Assembly (NCBI GenBank): GCA_945928585.1
Contig: CAMENQ010000137.1
Span: forward strand, 1-6,632
Reading direction: 5' to 3'
DNA from: an uncultured Roseburia sp.
GTDB lineage: Bacteria > Bacillota > Clostridia > Lachnospirales > Lachnospiraceae
DNA length: 6,632 nucleotides
A model generated the notes under the pieces. It was given only the letters and a program-made list of their open reading frames with translations, was not told where the DNA came from and did no database searches. Within the stretch, counting starts at the first letter, position 1. Each line of letters starts with the position of its first letter. Below are positions 1 through 5,988 of this stretch, in pieces. The position numbers were made by a program, and so were the translations under genes.

Positions 1-348
1 ACCTATAAAATATTTATTATTCTGGTCATAAATTGATTCATCATATATCATATTTCCTTCTTCTTTTACTACACTATATTTTTTAGCTTTTATTTTTTTA
101 TCTCTATACCAAAGCTTTAAAGGTGCTGAATTGCGTTTTCCTGCTCCTAAAACAAAATCAATATCTTTATTTATAAATCTCTCACTAAAATCTATTCTAA
201 ACTCATCCAATTGATATGTTCTAAGTTTGCCCGAATACATAGGATCTATAGTAATCTTACTTCCTGTCTTCTTATAAATACTATATGCACAAGCATACTG
301 AAATAATTGATTACCAAGGCCATCACTGATTCGAAATATGTTACCCAT
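1..348 (-). CDS. GT11-type alpha-1,2-fucosyltransferase, N-terminal part (runs off the window)
   Basis: Partial gene. The reading frame is open for 116 codons from ATG at 348-346 to the left edge, with no stop. The protein begins MGNIFRISDGLGNQLFQYA, matching the signature near the N-terminus of glycosyltransferase family 11 (G-GLGNQ-FQYA), which binds GDP-fucose and transfers L-fucose in alpha-1,2 linkage to an acceptor sugar. The next segment (residues 22-50: AYSIYKKTGSK, then a Tyr-Gln-Leu-Asp-Glu-Phe stretch) also fits the family. The last visible residues, KYFIG, sit where family members carry a GYWQ-type motif, but the rest of that motif lies outside the window. The start is supported by GGAG at 357-360 with 8 bases of spacing. 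An upstream ATG at 360-362 is out of frame. The enzyme is expected to be cytoplasmic and to act on a lipid-linked repeat unit. It lies downstream of the acyltransferase on the same strand but has its own promoter. The exact linkage and acceptor are not readable. Confidence 0.85.
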   Translation of the reverse strand, partial: MGNIFRISDGLGNQLFQYACAYSIYKKTGSKITIDPMYSGKLRTYQLDEFRIDFSERFINKDIDFVLGAGKRNSAPLKLWYRDKKIKAKKYSVVKEEGNMIYDESIYDQNNKYFIG

Positions 349-419
349 TATATTTTCTCCATTATCACTTTTCTGATTCATTCTTATTTTGCATCATAAT
401 TTATCAAATCACTTCAAGT

Positions 420-448
420 ATTATATTATAATTGAATTTTCATGTCCA
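420..448 (-). promoter_or_regulatory. Sigma-A-type promoter for the fucosyltransferase gene
   Basis: On the minus strand the sequence reads TGGACA (443-448, one mismatch to TTGACA), 17 bases, then a perfect TATAAT (420-425). Transcription would begin near position 413, giving a leader of about 65 bases before the ATG at 348. The remainder of the 126-base gap (349-474) holds the ribosome site GGAG at 357-360 and no obvious hairpin terminator. Read-through from the upstream acyltransferase therefore remains possible. Confidence 0.7.
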
Positions 449-474
449 CCTGTAGGCAAATTATTATAACCCTG

Positions 475-1503
475 TCAATTAATTCTTTGTTTTAGTTTAC
501 TTACCAGCGCAGCATATAACAGACATAATACTACTGTTACTATAAATGAATCAAAGCCCAGCTTATTTGGTTCATGAATAATTACAAATGTATAGAATGA
601 ATAAAATATCAAATGTGAAAGATATATTCTGGTACTGTATTCTCTGCATTTAGGCCATATCTTTGAATTTGGAAGATTTATCCCCAGGCAAAACATAAAT
701 ACAAGCATACTCTCTGCCATTGTTATCCAATGTATAACGTACTCATGCATTGAAATCTCTACTATATTCAATCCAACAATTCCTACCAGGCATGTCAATT
801 TGCCAAAATAATATCTATATGTGGAAATCATTATACCTATAACCAGATAAATCATTCCCTTAAAGACACCACCATTATTAAATACATACTGAAATAAGTA
901 TACCACATTATATTCAATCCCATGAAGATTATCCAGATTGCCAGCTGCATTAGAAAGTATCTCGCTGATAACATATATAATCGCTGATATCAAAAATATT
1001 ATTTTGACATCTATATTCTTTTTGTGTAACAACTTTATTAAGAATAAAGCATATATCGTTGCCAATAGATATGACAAATGGTAAGAGTTGTAAAGCTTAC
1101 CTACGAATAAGAAATATTTCACATAAGACAGAACACAACTTATAATATTATTATCAGAAACCACATAACCATATATTGTTAATGGGAAACTAATCAAAGT
1201 CCATATGCAATACATTTTAATAATTTTAAGCATATATTTATTAATTCGTGCCTGCTGTTCTTCCTTATTCTTCCCTTTCATTCCATTTTGCAGAAAAAAT
1301 CCAGAAGCTATATAGAAAAATGGAACTGTCCACTCCTCAATCATAACAACCAAATTAATAGCTGCTGGATTTGTCCATGTTACAATCGGATTTGTATGGG
1401 CTGCTACAACAGCAATTGCAAAAATCAATTTGAACAGATCAATGCTGTTATAGTTTCTTCCCTCTTCTAATTTTACAAAACTCCGCATTTCTGTAATCCC
1501 CAT
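475..1503 (-). CDS. Acyltransferase 3 family integral membrane protein (probable O-acyltransferase), 342 aa
   Basis: A polytopic membrane protein of the acyltransferase 3 family (PF01757 type), which moves acetyl or other acyl groups across the membrane onto sugars. The N-terminus has NSIDLFKLIFAIAVVAAH (residues 19-36), in which Lys25 and His36 form the family's R/K-X10-H motif in the first helix. VPFFYIASGFFL (60-71) follows, and STRIYLSHLIFY (290-301) is the usual C-terminal helix motif. About ten hydrophobic segments span the chain, and the length is normal for the family. It lies 29 bases after the aminotransferase gene, so the two are probably co-transcribed. The start is ambiguous. ATG at 1503 has GAGAGG (1520-1525) but at an overlong 16-base spacing, while Met6 (ATG at 1488-1486) has GGGG 9 bases upstream. 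In-frame TAA TAA codons exclude anything further upstream. The acyl group and acceptor sugar cannot be deduced. GC is low: 16 of 60 bases at 541-600. Confidence 0.88.
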   Translation of the reverse strand: MGITEMRSFVKLEEGRNYNSIDLFKLIFAIAVVAAHTNPIVTWTNPAAINLVVMIEEWTVPFFYIASGFFLQNGMKGKNKEEQQARINKYMLKIIKMYCIWTLISFPLTIYGYVVSDNNIISCVLSYVKYFLFVGKLYNSYHLSYLLATIYALFLIKLLHKKNIDVKIIFLISAIIYVISEILSNAAGNLDNLHGIEYNVVYLFQYVFNNGGVFKGMIYLVIGIMISTYRYYFGKLTCLVGIVGLNIVEISMHEYVIHWITMAESMLVFMFCLGINLPNSKIWPKCREYSTRIYLSHLIFYSFYTFVIIHEPNKLGFDSFIVTVVLCLLYAALVSKLKQRIN

Positions 1504-1525
1504 ATTTTATTAAATTTTACCTCTC
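1486..1525 (-). promoter_or_regulatory. Ambiguous start region of the first acyltransferase gene
   Basis: On the minus strand GAGAGG (1520-1525) precedes ATG 1503 by 16 bases, longer than the usual 5-10. A second in-frame ATG (1488-1486) has GGGG (1498-1501) 9 bases upstream. Either start leaves the transmembrane core intact, so the choice changes only five residues. Confidence 0.45.
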
Positions 1526-1532
1526 TTTATAT

Positions 1533-2627
1533 TTAGAATGCATTGATAGCATCAATTACATAATCCTGTTCTTCTTTTTTCATGCCATTATACAATGGGA
1601 TGGACAGAACGGTTTTAGCATATCTTTCTGTAATTGGCAATGCTCCCTCTTTGATTCCAAGATACTGATATGCTTCTGATAAATGTGGAGGTATCGGATA
1701 GTGAATAATCGTACCAATATTTTTCTCATCCAGATACTTTATCAGTTCATCCCTGTAATCAGATTTGATTACAAACTGATGCCATATATGAGTCGCACCC
1801 TCCCGAATCTTTGGTAATTCTATCTTGTCATTCTTTAACTCAGATAAATAACGGTTGCAGATTACCCTTTTTTCTTCCTCCAACTCACTTAAGTGGGAAA
1901 GTCTTACACGTAATAACCCTGCCTGCATTTCATCCAAACGTGAATTCGTCCCAACCACTTTGTTATAATAGCGTTTCTCACTGCCATAATTGCGGAATAC
2001 TCTGACATCCTCTGCAATCTTTGGATCATCAGTAACAATAGCTCCTGCATCACCAAATGCACCCAGATTTTTAGATGGATAGAATGAAAAACATCCAATA
2101 TCACCAAATGAGCCTGTCATTTTGCCATTAAATTTCGCACCATGAGACTGTGCACAGTCTTCAACGACACGGAGATTATATTTCCTTGCAATCTCCATAA
2201 CAGGTTCCATATTTGATGCCTGTCCATACAGATGTACTACCAAAATAGCCTTTGTTTTATCTGTTATTTTCTCTTCGATTTTTGATGCATCAATATTAAA
2301 ATATTCGTCCGGCTCTACAAACACCGGTGTCGCACCATTAATTGTAATGCCCATAACACTGGCTATATAAGTATTTCCCTGAACTATGACTTCATCCCCT
2401 TTGCCAATACCAAGCACACGAAATGCAATCCACAGTGCATCCAATCCACTGGCTAATCCACGACAATATTTTGTTCCAACATAAGAAGCAAACTCTTCCT
2501 CAAATGATGACACTTCTTTTCCTAATACATACCAGCCGGAGCGGAGCACCTCTAGTGCTTTCTTCTCAAATTCCTGCTGATATAGATAAAAACCACGGTC
2601 AAGGCGGTTTGGCATTATTTTTTCCAT
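1533..2627 (-). CDS. DegT/DnrJ/EryC1/StrS family PLP-dependent nucleotide-sugar aminotransferase (FdtB/QdtB-like), 364 aa
   Basis: A cytoplasmic fold-type I aminotransferase that converts a keto group of a nucleotide-linked deoxysugar to an amine, usually with glutamate as donor. The PLP lysine is Lys186 in CFSFYPSKNLGAFGDAGA. VVEDCAQSHGA (154-164) supplies Asp157, which contacts the pyridine nitrogen, and Gln160. NSRLDEMQAG (228-237) and the C-terminal IHYPIPPHLSEAY (308-320) complete the family pattern. Length is typical and the protein looks intact. The SFYPSKNLGAFGD and HYPIPPHL wording resembles the 3-aminotransferases FdtB, QdtB and DesV, which make dTDP-3-amino-3,6-dideoxyhexoses, more than the ArnB or PseC types. 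This subfamily call is from memory and is less sure than the family. The FdtA/QdtA ketoisomerase and FdtC/QdtC acetyltransferase partners are not in the window. ATG 2627 follows GGGAAG (2635-2640) by 7 bases. An upstream ATG at 2647 is out of frame, and Met5 is a possible alternative start. It is probably the first gene of a minus-strand unit with the following acyltransferase. Confidence 0.93.
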   Translation of the reverse strand: MEKIMPNRLDRGFYLYQQEFEKKALEVLRSGWYVLGKEVSSFEEEFASYVGTKYCRGLASGLDALWIAFRVLGIGKGDEVIVQGNTYIASVMGITINGATPVFVEPDEYFNIDASKIEEKITDKTKAILVVHLYGQASNMEPVMEIARKYNLRVVEDCAQSHGAKFNGKMTGSFGDIGCFSFYPSKNLGAFGDAGAIVTDDPKIAEDVRVFRNYGSEKRYYNKVVGTNSRLDEMQAGLLRVRLSHLSELEEEKRVICNRYLSELKNDKIELPKIREGATHIWHQFVIKSDYRDELIKYLDEKNIGTIIHYPIPPHLSEAYQYLGIKEGALPITERYAKTVLSIPLYNGMKKEEQDYVIDAINAF

Positions 2628-2685
2628 TTACTTTCTTCCCTTTCCATTATACACAATAATCTGATATATTAAGTCAATTAGTTTT

Positions 2686-2714
2686 AGTATATCGAATTAT
2701 TTATGTTAATTCAA
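2686..2714 (-). promoter_or_regulatory. Promoter for the aminotransferase-acyltransferase unit
   Basis: The minus strand reads TTGAAT (2709-2714), 17 bases, then TATACT (2686-2691). The -10 box matches five of six consensus bases and the -35 box four of six. Transcription would start near 2679, leaving a leader of about 52 bases before the ATG at 2627. It is divergent to the plus-strand promoter about 60 bases away. Confidence 0.6.
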
Positions 2715-2735
2715 TAATCATTAGCTTAAATAATT
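2695..2735. repeat. Nine-base inverted repeat spanning the minus-strand -35 region
   Basis: AATTATTTA (2695-2703) is matched by its exact reverse complement TAAATAATT (2727-2735) across a 23-base spacer. The left arm lies inside the -10/-35 spacer of the minus-strand promoter and the right arm lies just beyond its -35 box, so it could be an operator between the divergent genes. Both arms are pure A/T in very AT-rich DNA, so chance is a real alternative. Confidence 0.25.
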
Positions 2736-2773
2736 ATAGATATGTGATTTTTCTAGTGCTTTTTATAACAAAA

Positions 2774-2782
2774 TGTTATAAT
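2774..2782 (+). promoter_or_regulatory. Extended -10 promoter for the plus-strand acyltransferase/sulfatase-fold unit
   Basis: TGTTATAAT contains a perfect TATAAT (2777-2782) preceded by the TGn extension. No good -35 box is present at 16-18 bases upstream, which is common for extended -10 promoters. Transcription would start near 2789, about 30 bases before the ATG at 2819. Confidence 0.65.
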
Positions 2783-2805
2783 ATAGCTTTGTATGACAAA
2801 ATAAT

Positions 2806-2812
2806 GGGGAGG
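2806..2812 (+). promoter_or_regulatory. Ribosome binding site that fixes the start at 2819
   Basis: GGGGAGG lies 6 bases before ATG 2819-2821. It is the strongest Shine-Dalgarno match in this region and settles the start in favour of 2819 over the in-frame ATG at 2744. Confidence 0.85.
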
Positions 2813-2818
2813 CATATT

Positions 2819-3769
2819 ATGAGGGAACGCTGGGCAGATAGCGTCAGAGGATTTGCCATTTATCTGGTTGTGTTAGGACATTGTATCCAATACGCTTCAC
2901 ATGAAGGATATGACTTTGCTGATAATATAATATTTAAATTAATTTACAGTTTTCACATGCCATTATTTATGGTTCTTACCGGATATCTGTTTTGGTATAC
3001 ATTATCAAAATATTCATTATTAAATGGTATTATTGCAAAAATAAAAGGTATTATGATACCTTGCATGACATGGGGACTGGTAACTTATATCACAGATATT
3101 ATTATAAACGATTACAAACCAGTAAGTTTATATGGCTATCTGAATTATATGGCATATTCAAACTGGTTCTTATGGGCTGTATTCTATTGCTCGCTTATAG
3201 GTTTTGTATCAAAGTATTTATTCAAAAGTACATTGGTTGGATATGTAATTATATTGGCAGCCAATTATTTTATTCCACCAGTTGCAAATATAGCAGGTGC
3301 AAAAAGATTAATGCCATTTTTCATATTGGGAATTCTACTTAATCAGTATCAGATACCTGCAAAACTCAAAGAAGTAAAAATAAAGATATTAACTTTTATA
3401 ATATTATTTGTTTTCTATGCTTCAGCAATGTTATTTACCCCTGATGTCGAGTTGATCACCGGAACTGCAGGAAGTTTACTGGTTTGCTTTATATTCTGGA
3501 TAGTATCAGAACATTGCAAGCTTGAAATACTGACAAAATTTGGTCAGGTATCAATAGGAATATATGTATTTACAGGAATTGTATTTTACTTTATCATTAA
3601 AGACTATTGCAGAATTACAGAAGCATATAGATATGCAGTCCGTACAGGATATATATTTGTATTGTCAATTTTTTTAATGATAATATCATATTTGTTATGC
3701 ATACTGCTTGGAAAATGGAAAGCAACAAGTATTCTTTTTTTAGGAAAATATTTAAAAAACAGGAGGTAA
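2819..3769 (+). CDS. Acyltransferase 3 family membrane protein (probable glycan O-acetyltransferase), 316 aa
   Basis: A second membrane acyltransferase of the PF01757 type, closer in style to NodX/OatA-like O-acetyltransferase domains than the first copy. It begins MRERWADSVRGFAIYLVVLG followed by His21. Arg10 and His21 form the R-X10-H motif of the first helix, thought to be needed for acyl transfer. SFHMPLFMVLTGYLF (44-58) is the typical second-helix motif, WFLWAVFYC (116-124) fits the family, and GQVSIGIYVFTGIV (242-255) is the C-terminal helix. That last motif lacks the His often found after IYL in relatives. About ten hydrophobic segments are visible, with no extracellular SGNH domain. 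An in-frame ATG at 2744 would add 25 residues, but it lies upstream of the promoter -10 box and has no good ribosome site, so 2819 is preferred. Only 3 bases separate its stop from the next gene, whose ribosome site overlaps this gene's end. The two products probably act on the same polymer. Confidence 0.9.
   Translation: MRERWADSVRGFAIYLVVLGHCIQYASHEGYDFADNIIFKLIYSFHMPLFMVLTGYLFWYTLSKYSLLNGIIAKIKGIMIPCMTWGLVTYITDIIINDYKPVSLYGYLNYMAYSNWFLWAVFYCSLIGFVSKYLFKSTLVGYVIILAANYFIPPVANIAGAKRLMPFFILGILLNQYQIPAKLKEVKIKILTFIILFVFYASAMLFTPDVELITGTAGSLLVCFIFWIVSEHCKLEILTKFGQVSIGIYVFTGIVFYFIIKDYCRITEAYRYAVRTGYIFVLSIFLMIISYLLCILLGKWKATSILFLGKYLKNRR
3761..3766 (+). promoter_or_regulatory. Ribosome binding site overlapping the upstream stop
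   Basis: A perfect AGGAGG occupies the last two sense codons of the acyltransferase, directly before its TAA (3767-3769), and is 6 bases from ATG 3773. This arrangement implies one transcript and probable translational coupling. Confidence 0.85.
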
Positions 3770-3772
3770 ATC

Positions 3773-5938
3773 ATGCATCAATATTTAGAAATTATACTTA
3801 TGCTGTTCATATTTAGTGTATTTGCTACAATAGAATATGTAATATTAAGAAAGCGTATTAGTGGAGTTAACGAAAGGAAATATAGTTTCTATATCTTCTC
3901 CTTCTTTTTCTCATCTTACTACTTCATATTATCAGCAATGAAATATTATCTGGGATATAAAAAAGAGAATTTATTTGACAGTTTTTGGGATTTACAGCCA
4001 ATAACATTAGTCCATTATGGAATTCCACTACTTATTATCAGCATCATAGCACCCTTTTTATTACAATGTATTTTTAAGGATATATCTTGCAAAATAATAA
4101 GATTCTTTGATTCAACAATGTTTCTTGTATTATCTTTTACATGGCTGTTAGTAAGAGCAGTCAATAACAGAGCATATTGTGTGGCTTTTATTATTGCTAT
4201 TCTCATTAGTGCTTTTGCAATATTCTATCTAAAGAAAAATGAGATTAGCTTTGTCTTTGAGAAAGATACCAGACAAAAGATTGCCAAGGCACTTCCCTTT
4301 ATTATTTTTTGGCTTATATCGGTTGCAATATATATACCTAATGAATTATATCTTAACAATGCCTCAGATTTTCCAATGTCATACTGGTACTTCTTTGGAA
4401 TGTTATTATTGGGAAGTCTTATATCCGTAATCATTTTATGTATTGGTATGGTAGTATATTTAACAGAAAAACAATTGAATATATTTTGTGTATTGATGTT
4501 TGTACTGCTGATAGTAGGATATATACAAGGAATGCTTTTAAACGGAAGTATGGGAGTACTTGATGGTTCACAGCAAGCGTGGAATTTCTCACAATATGCC
4601 ATAAATATTGGCATCTGGATAATTCTTGCTGCTGCCATTATTATATTTAGCATCTGGAAAAAAGAAAAAGCTTATAAGATAATGAGAATTGTGTGTGTAT
4701 GGCTGACTTTGACACAGATAGTATCACTTGGTGTAATGATTATTTCTTCTGATGATACGGCACCAAAAAGTGAATCACTGCTTACAACAGACGGACTGCT
4801 TGAAGTAGGAGAACATAATAATATTATCGTATTTGTACTTGACAGATTTGATGGACGAAGAATGGATGAAATTTTAGAACCAGATCCAAATTTTCTGGAA
4901 CCATTACAGGATTTCACATATTATGAAAATGCTGAAAGTGAATTTTCACCAACAGAAAACAGTATTCCTTATCTGATAACAGGTGCAACCTATAATAAAG
5001 ACTCTACAGAAAAATATATTTCGTATGCGTATGATAATAATCCTCTTATAACGGATATGAATAATAATGGATATGATATCGGAATATATACGAACAGCAG
5101 ATATGTTCCGGAAGAGTTCAAAGACATAGTTTCCAACTATAAAGATGGCATACAAAGAACATGTAATATGTGGGATTTAGTCTCACTGATGACACAGTGT
5201 TCAAGATACAGGATGGCACCATTCGTAGCAAAAGAATACTATCAATATGATACAAGTGATATCGAATTACTTGTTACAAATGAAAAAATAACAAATATCG
5301 AAAATGATATACCTTTTTATAACAAGTTGATTAACGAAGGACTTAAGGTCAACGAAACTACAAATTCTAACGGAACTTTCCGTTTTATTCACATGCATGG
5401 TGCACATGCTCCGTATACTATGACAGAGCAATTCCAGTATATAGAATATGACAACAGAAGAGATGACGGTTGGGGAAGCAATGGAGTATCACAGGCTAAG
5501 GGTGCATTAAAAATTGTATATGAATATATAAGACAGTTAAAAGAATTAGGAAAATATGATGATTCTACTATCATTATTACAGCCGACCATGGATATACTG
5601 AAAGCTTAAGTGATTCGGACGGAAACATGATTGACATTTCTTTCCCTATTCTGTTTGTTAAAGAGAACAATCAGCATAATAATGGAACACTTAATATTAA
5701 TAAAGCACCTGTTTGTCATGAAAATGTAATTGCAACAATCAGAAATATAATCGGTGTAGATACAAAAAATGCTACATTGGATGACATATCAGAAAATGAT
5801 GAAAAAGTGCGTACCCTTAAAATATGTTCTAATGATTTATTTGAAGAATATGAGATTAACGGTGATGTACGAGATATAAACAATTGGAAATTATTATATT
5901 CAAATGGTAAATATGCCGGATCGATTATAAAAGAATAA
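3773..5938 (+). CDS. Polytopic membrane protein with extracellular sulfatase-superfamily (LtaS/EptA-like) transferase domain, 721 aa
   Basis: The first ~325 residues form about ten membrane helices (roughly 3-23, 38-60, 79-100, 112-130, 133-152, 173-190, 203-230, 236-256, 275-295, 304-325). Lysine/arginine-rich loops at 25-37, 101-110, 154-172 and 296-302 mark the cytoplasmic side. This gives an N-out topology and places the C-terminal domain outside the cell. That domain has the alkaline phosphatase/sulfatase-fold pattern: IIVFVLDRFDG (351-361, metal-binding Asp357), FSPTENSIPYLITG (391-404, Thr394 as probable nucleophile), HMHGAHAPY (540-548) and IIITADHGYTE (600-610, Asp605-His606 as metal ligands). 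A Thr nucleophile rather than the Cys/Ser of true sulfatases argues for a phospho-alcohol transferase, as in lipoteichoic acid synthase or lipid A phosphoethanolamine transferase. The donor would probably be a phospholipid and the target the surface glycan. LtaS itself has five helices, so this is a different architecture. It is the second gene of the plus-strand unit. Substrate is unknown. Confidence 0.85.
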   Translation: MHQYLEIILMLFIFSVFATIEYVILRKRISGVNERKYSFYIFSFFFSSYYFILSAMKYYLGYKKENLFDSFWDLQPITLVHYGIPLLIISIIAPFLLQCIFKDISCKIIRFFDSTMFLVLSFTWLLVRAVNNRAYCVAFIIAILISAFAIFYLKKNEISFVFEKDTRQKIAKALPFIIFWLISVAIYIPNELYLNNASDFPMSYWYFFGMLLLGSLISVIILCIGMVVYLTEKQLNIFCVLMFVLLIVGYIQGMLLNGSMGVLDGSQQAWNFSQYAINIGIWIILAAAIIIFSIWKKEKAYKIMRIVCVWLTLTQIVSLGVMIISSDDTAPKSESLLTTDGLLEVGEHNNIIVFVLDRFDGRRMDEILEPDPNFLEPLQDFTYYENAESEFSPTENSIPYLITGATYNKDSTEKYISYAYDNNPLITDMNNNGYDIGIYTNSRYVPEEFKDIVSNYKDGIQRTCNMWDLVSLMTQCSRYRMAPFVAKEYYQYDTSDIELLVTNEKITNIENDIPFYNKLINEGLKVNETTNSNGTFRFIHMHGAHAPYTMTEQFQYIEYDNRRDDGWGSNGVSQAKGALKIVYEYIRQLKELGKYDDSTIIITADHGYTESLSDSDGNMIDISFPILFVKENNQHNNGTLNINKAPVCHENVIATIRNIIGVDTKNATLDDISENDEKVRTLKICSNDLFEEYEINGDVRDINNWKLLYSNGKYAGSIIKE

Positions 5939-5943
5939 ACGTC

Positions 5944-5984
5944 AAAAAACACCTGAGCCTGGTTAACAGACATCAGGTGTTCTT
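5944..5984 (-). terminator. Rho-independent terminator between convergent genes
   Basis: AACACCTGA (5948-5956) pairs perfectly with TCAGGTGTT (5973-5981) around a 16-base loop that itself contains the palindrome GTTAAC. On the minus strand the stem runs into a six-T tract (5944-5949) that starts within its final base pairs, making a good terminator for the isomerase gene, whose stop is 8 bases away. On the plus strand the stem is followed by CTTAATCTT, a weaker U-tract, so it may also terminate the sulfatase-fold gene (stop at 5938). Confidence 0.85.
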
Positions 5985-5988
5985 AATC

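Noticed and set aside
349..474. Possible terminator or riboswitch in the gap before the fucosyltransferase
   Set aside because: No stable GC-containing hairpin or T-tract is visible; the gap is explained by a promoter and a plain leader.
464..479. TTGACA next to TATAAT on the minus strand just at the end of the first acyltransferase gene
   Set aside because: The two boxes are only 4 bases apart, so they cannot form one promoter; the TGGACA-17-TATAAT pair downstream is far better.
1904..2107. Small open frames overlapping the aminotransferase on both strands
   Set aside because: They lie in other frames of a gene with well-conserved catalytic motifs and have no motifs of their own.
2646..2677. 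TTGACT (2672-2677) and TATAAT (2646-2651) upstream of the aminotransferase
   Set aside because: The spacing is 20 bases and the transcript would start almost on the ribosome site; TTGAAT-17-TATACT further upstream is more plausible.
4225..4653. A 142-codon open frame on the minus strand inside the 721-residue gene
   Set aside because: It is antisense to a membrane-helix region with a clear coding frame, shows no recognisable domain and has no convincing ribosome site; it is a by-product of biased codons.
3773..5938. Annotation of the large membrane protein as a true sulfatase
   Set aside because: The C/S-x-P-S-R signature needed for formylglycine is absent; the probable nucleophile is Thr394 in a SPTENSIP context, as in phospho-alcohol transferases.
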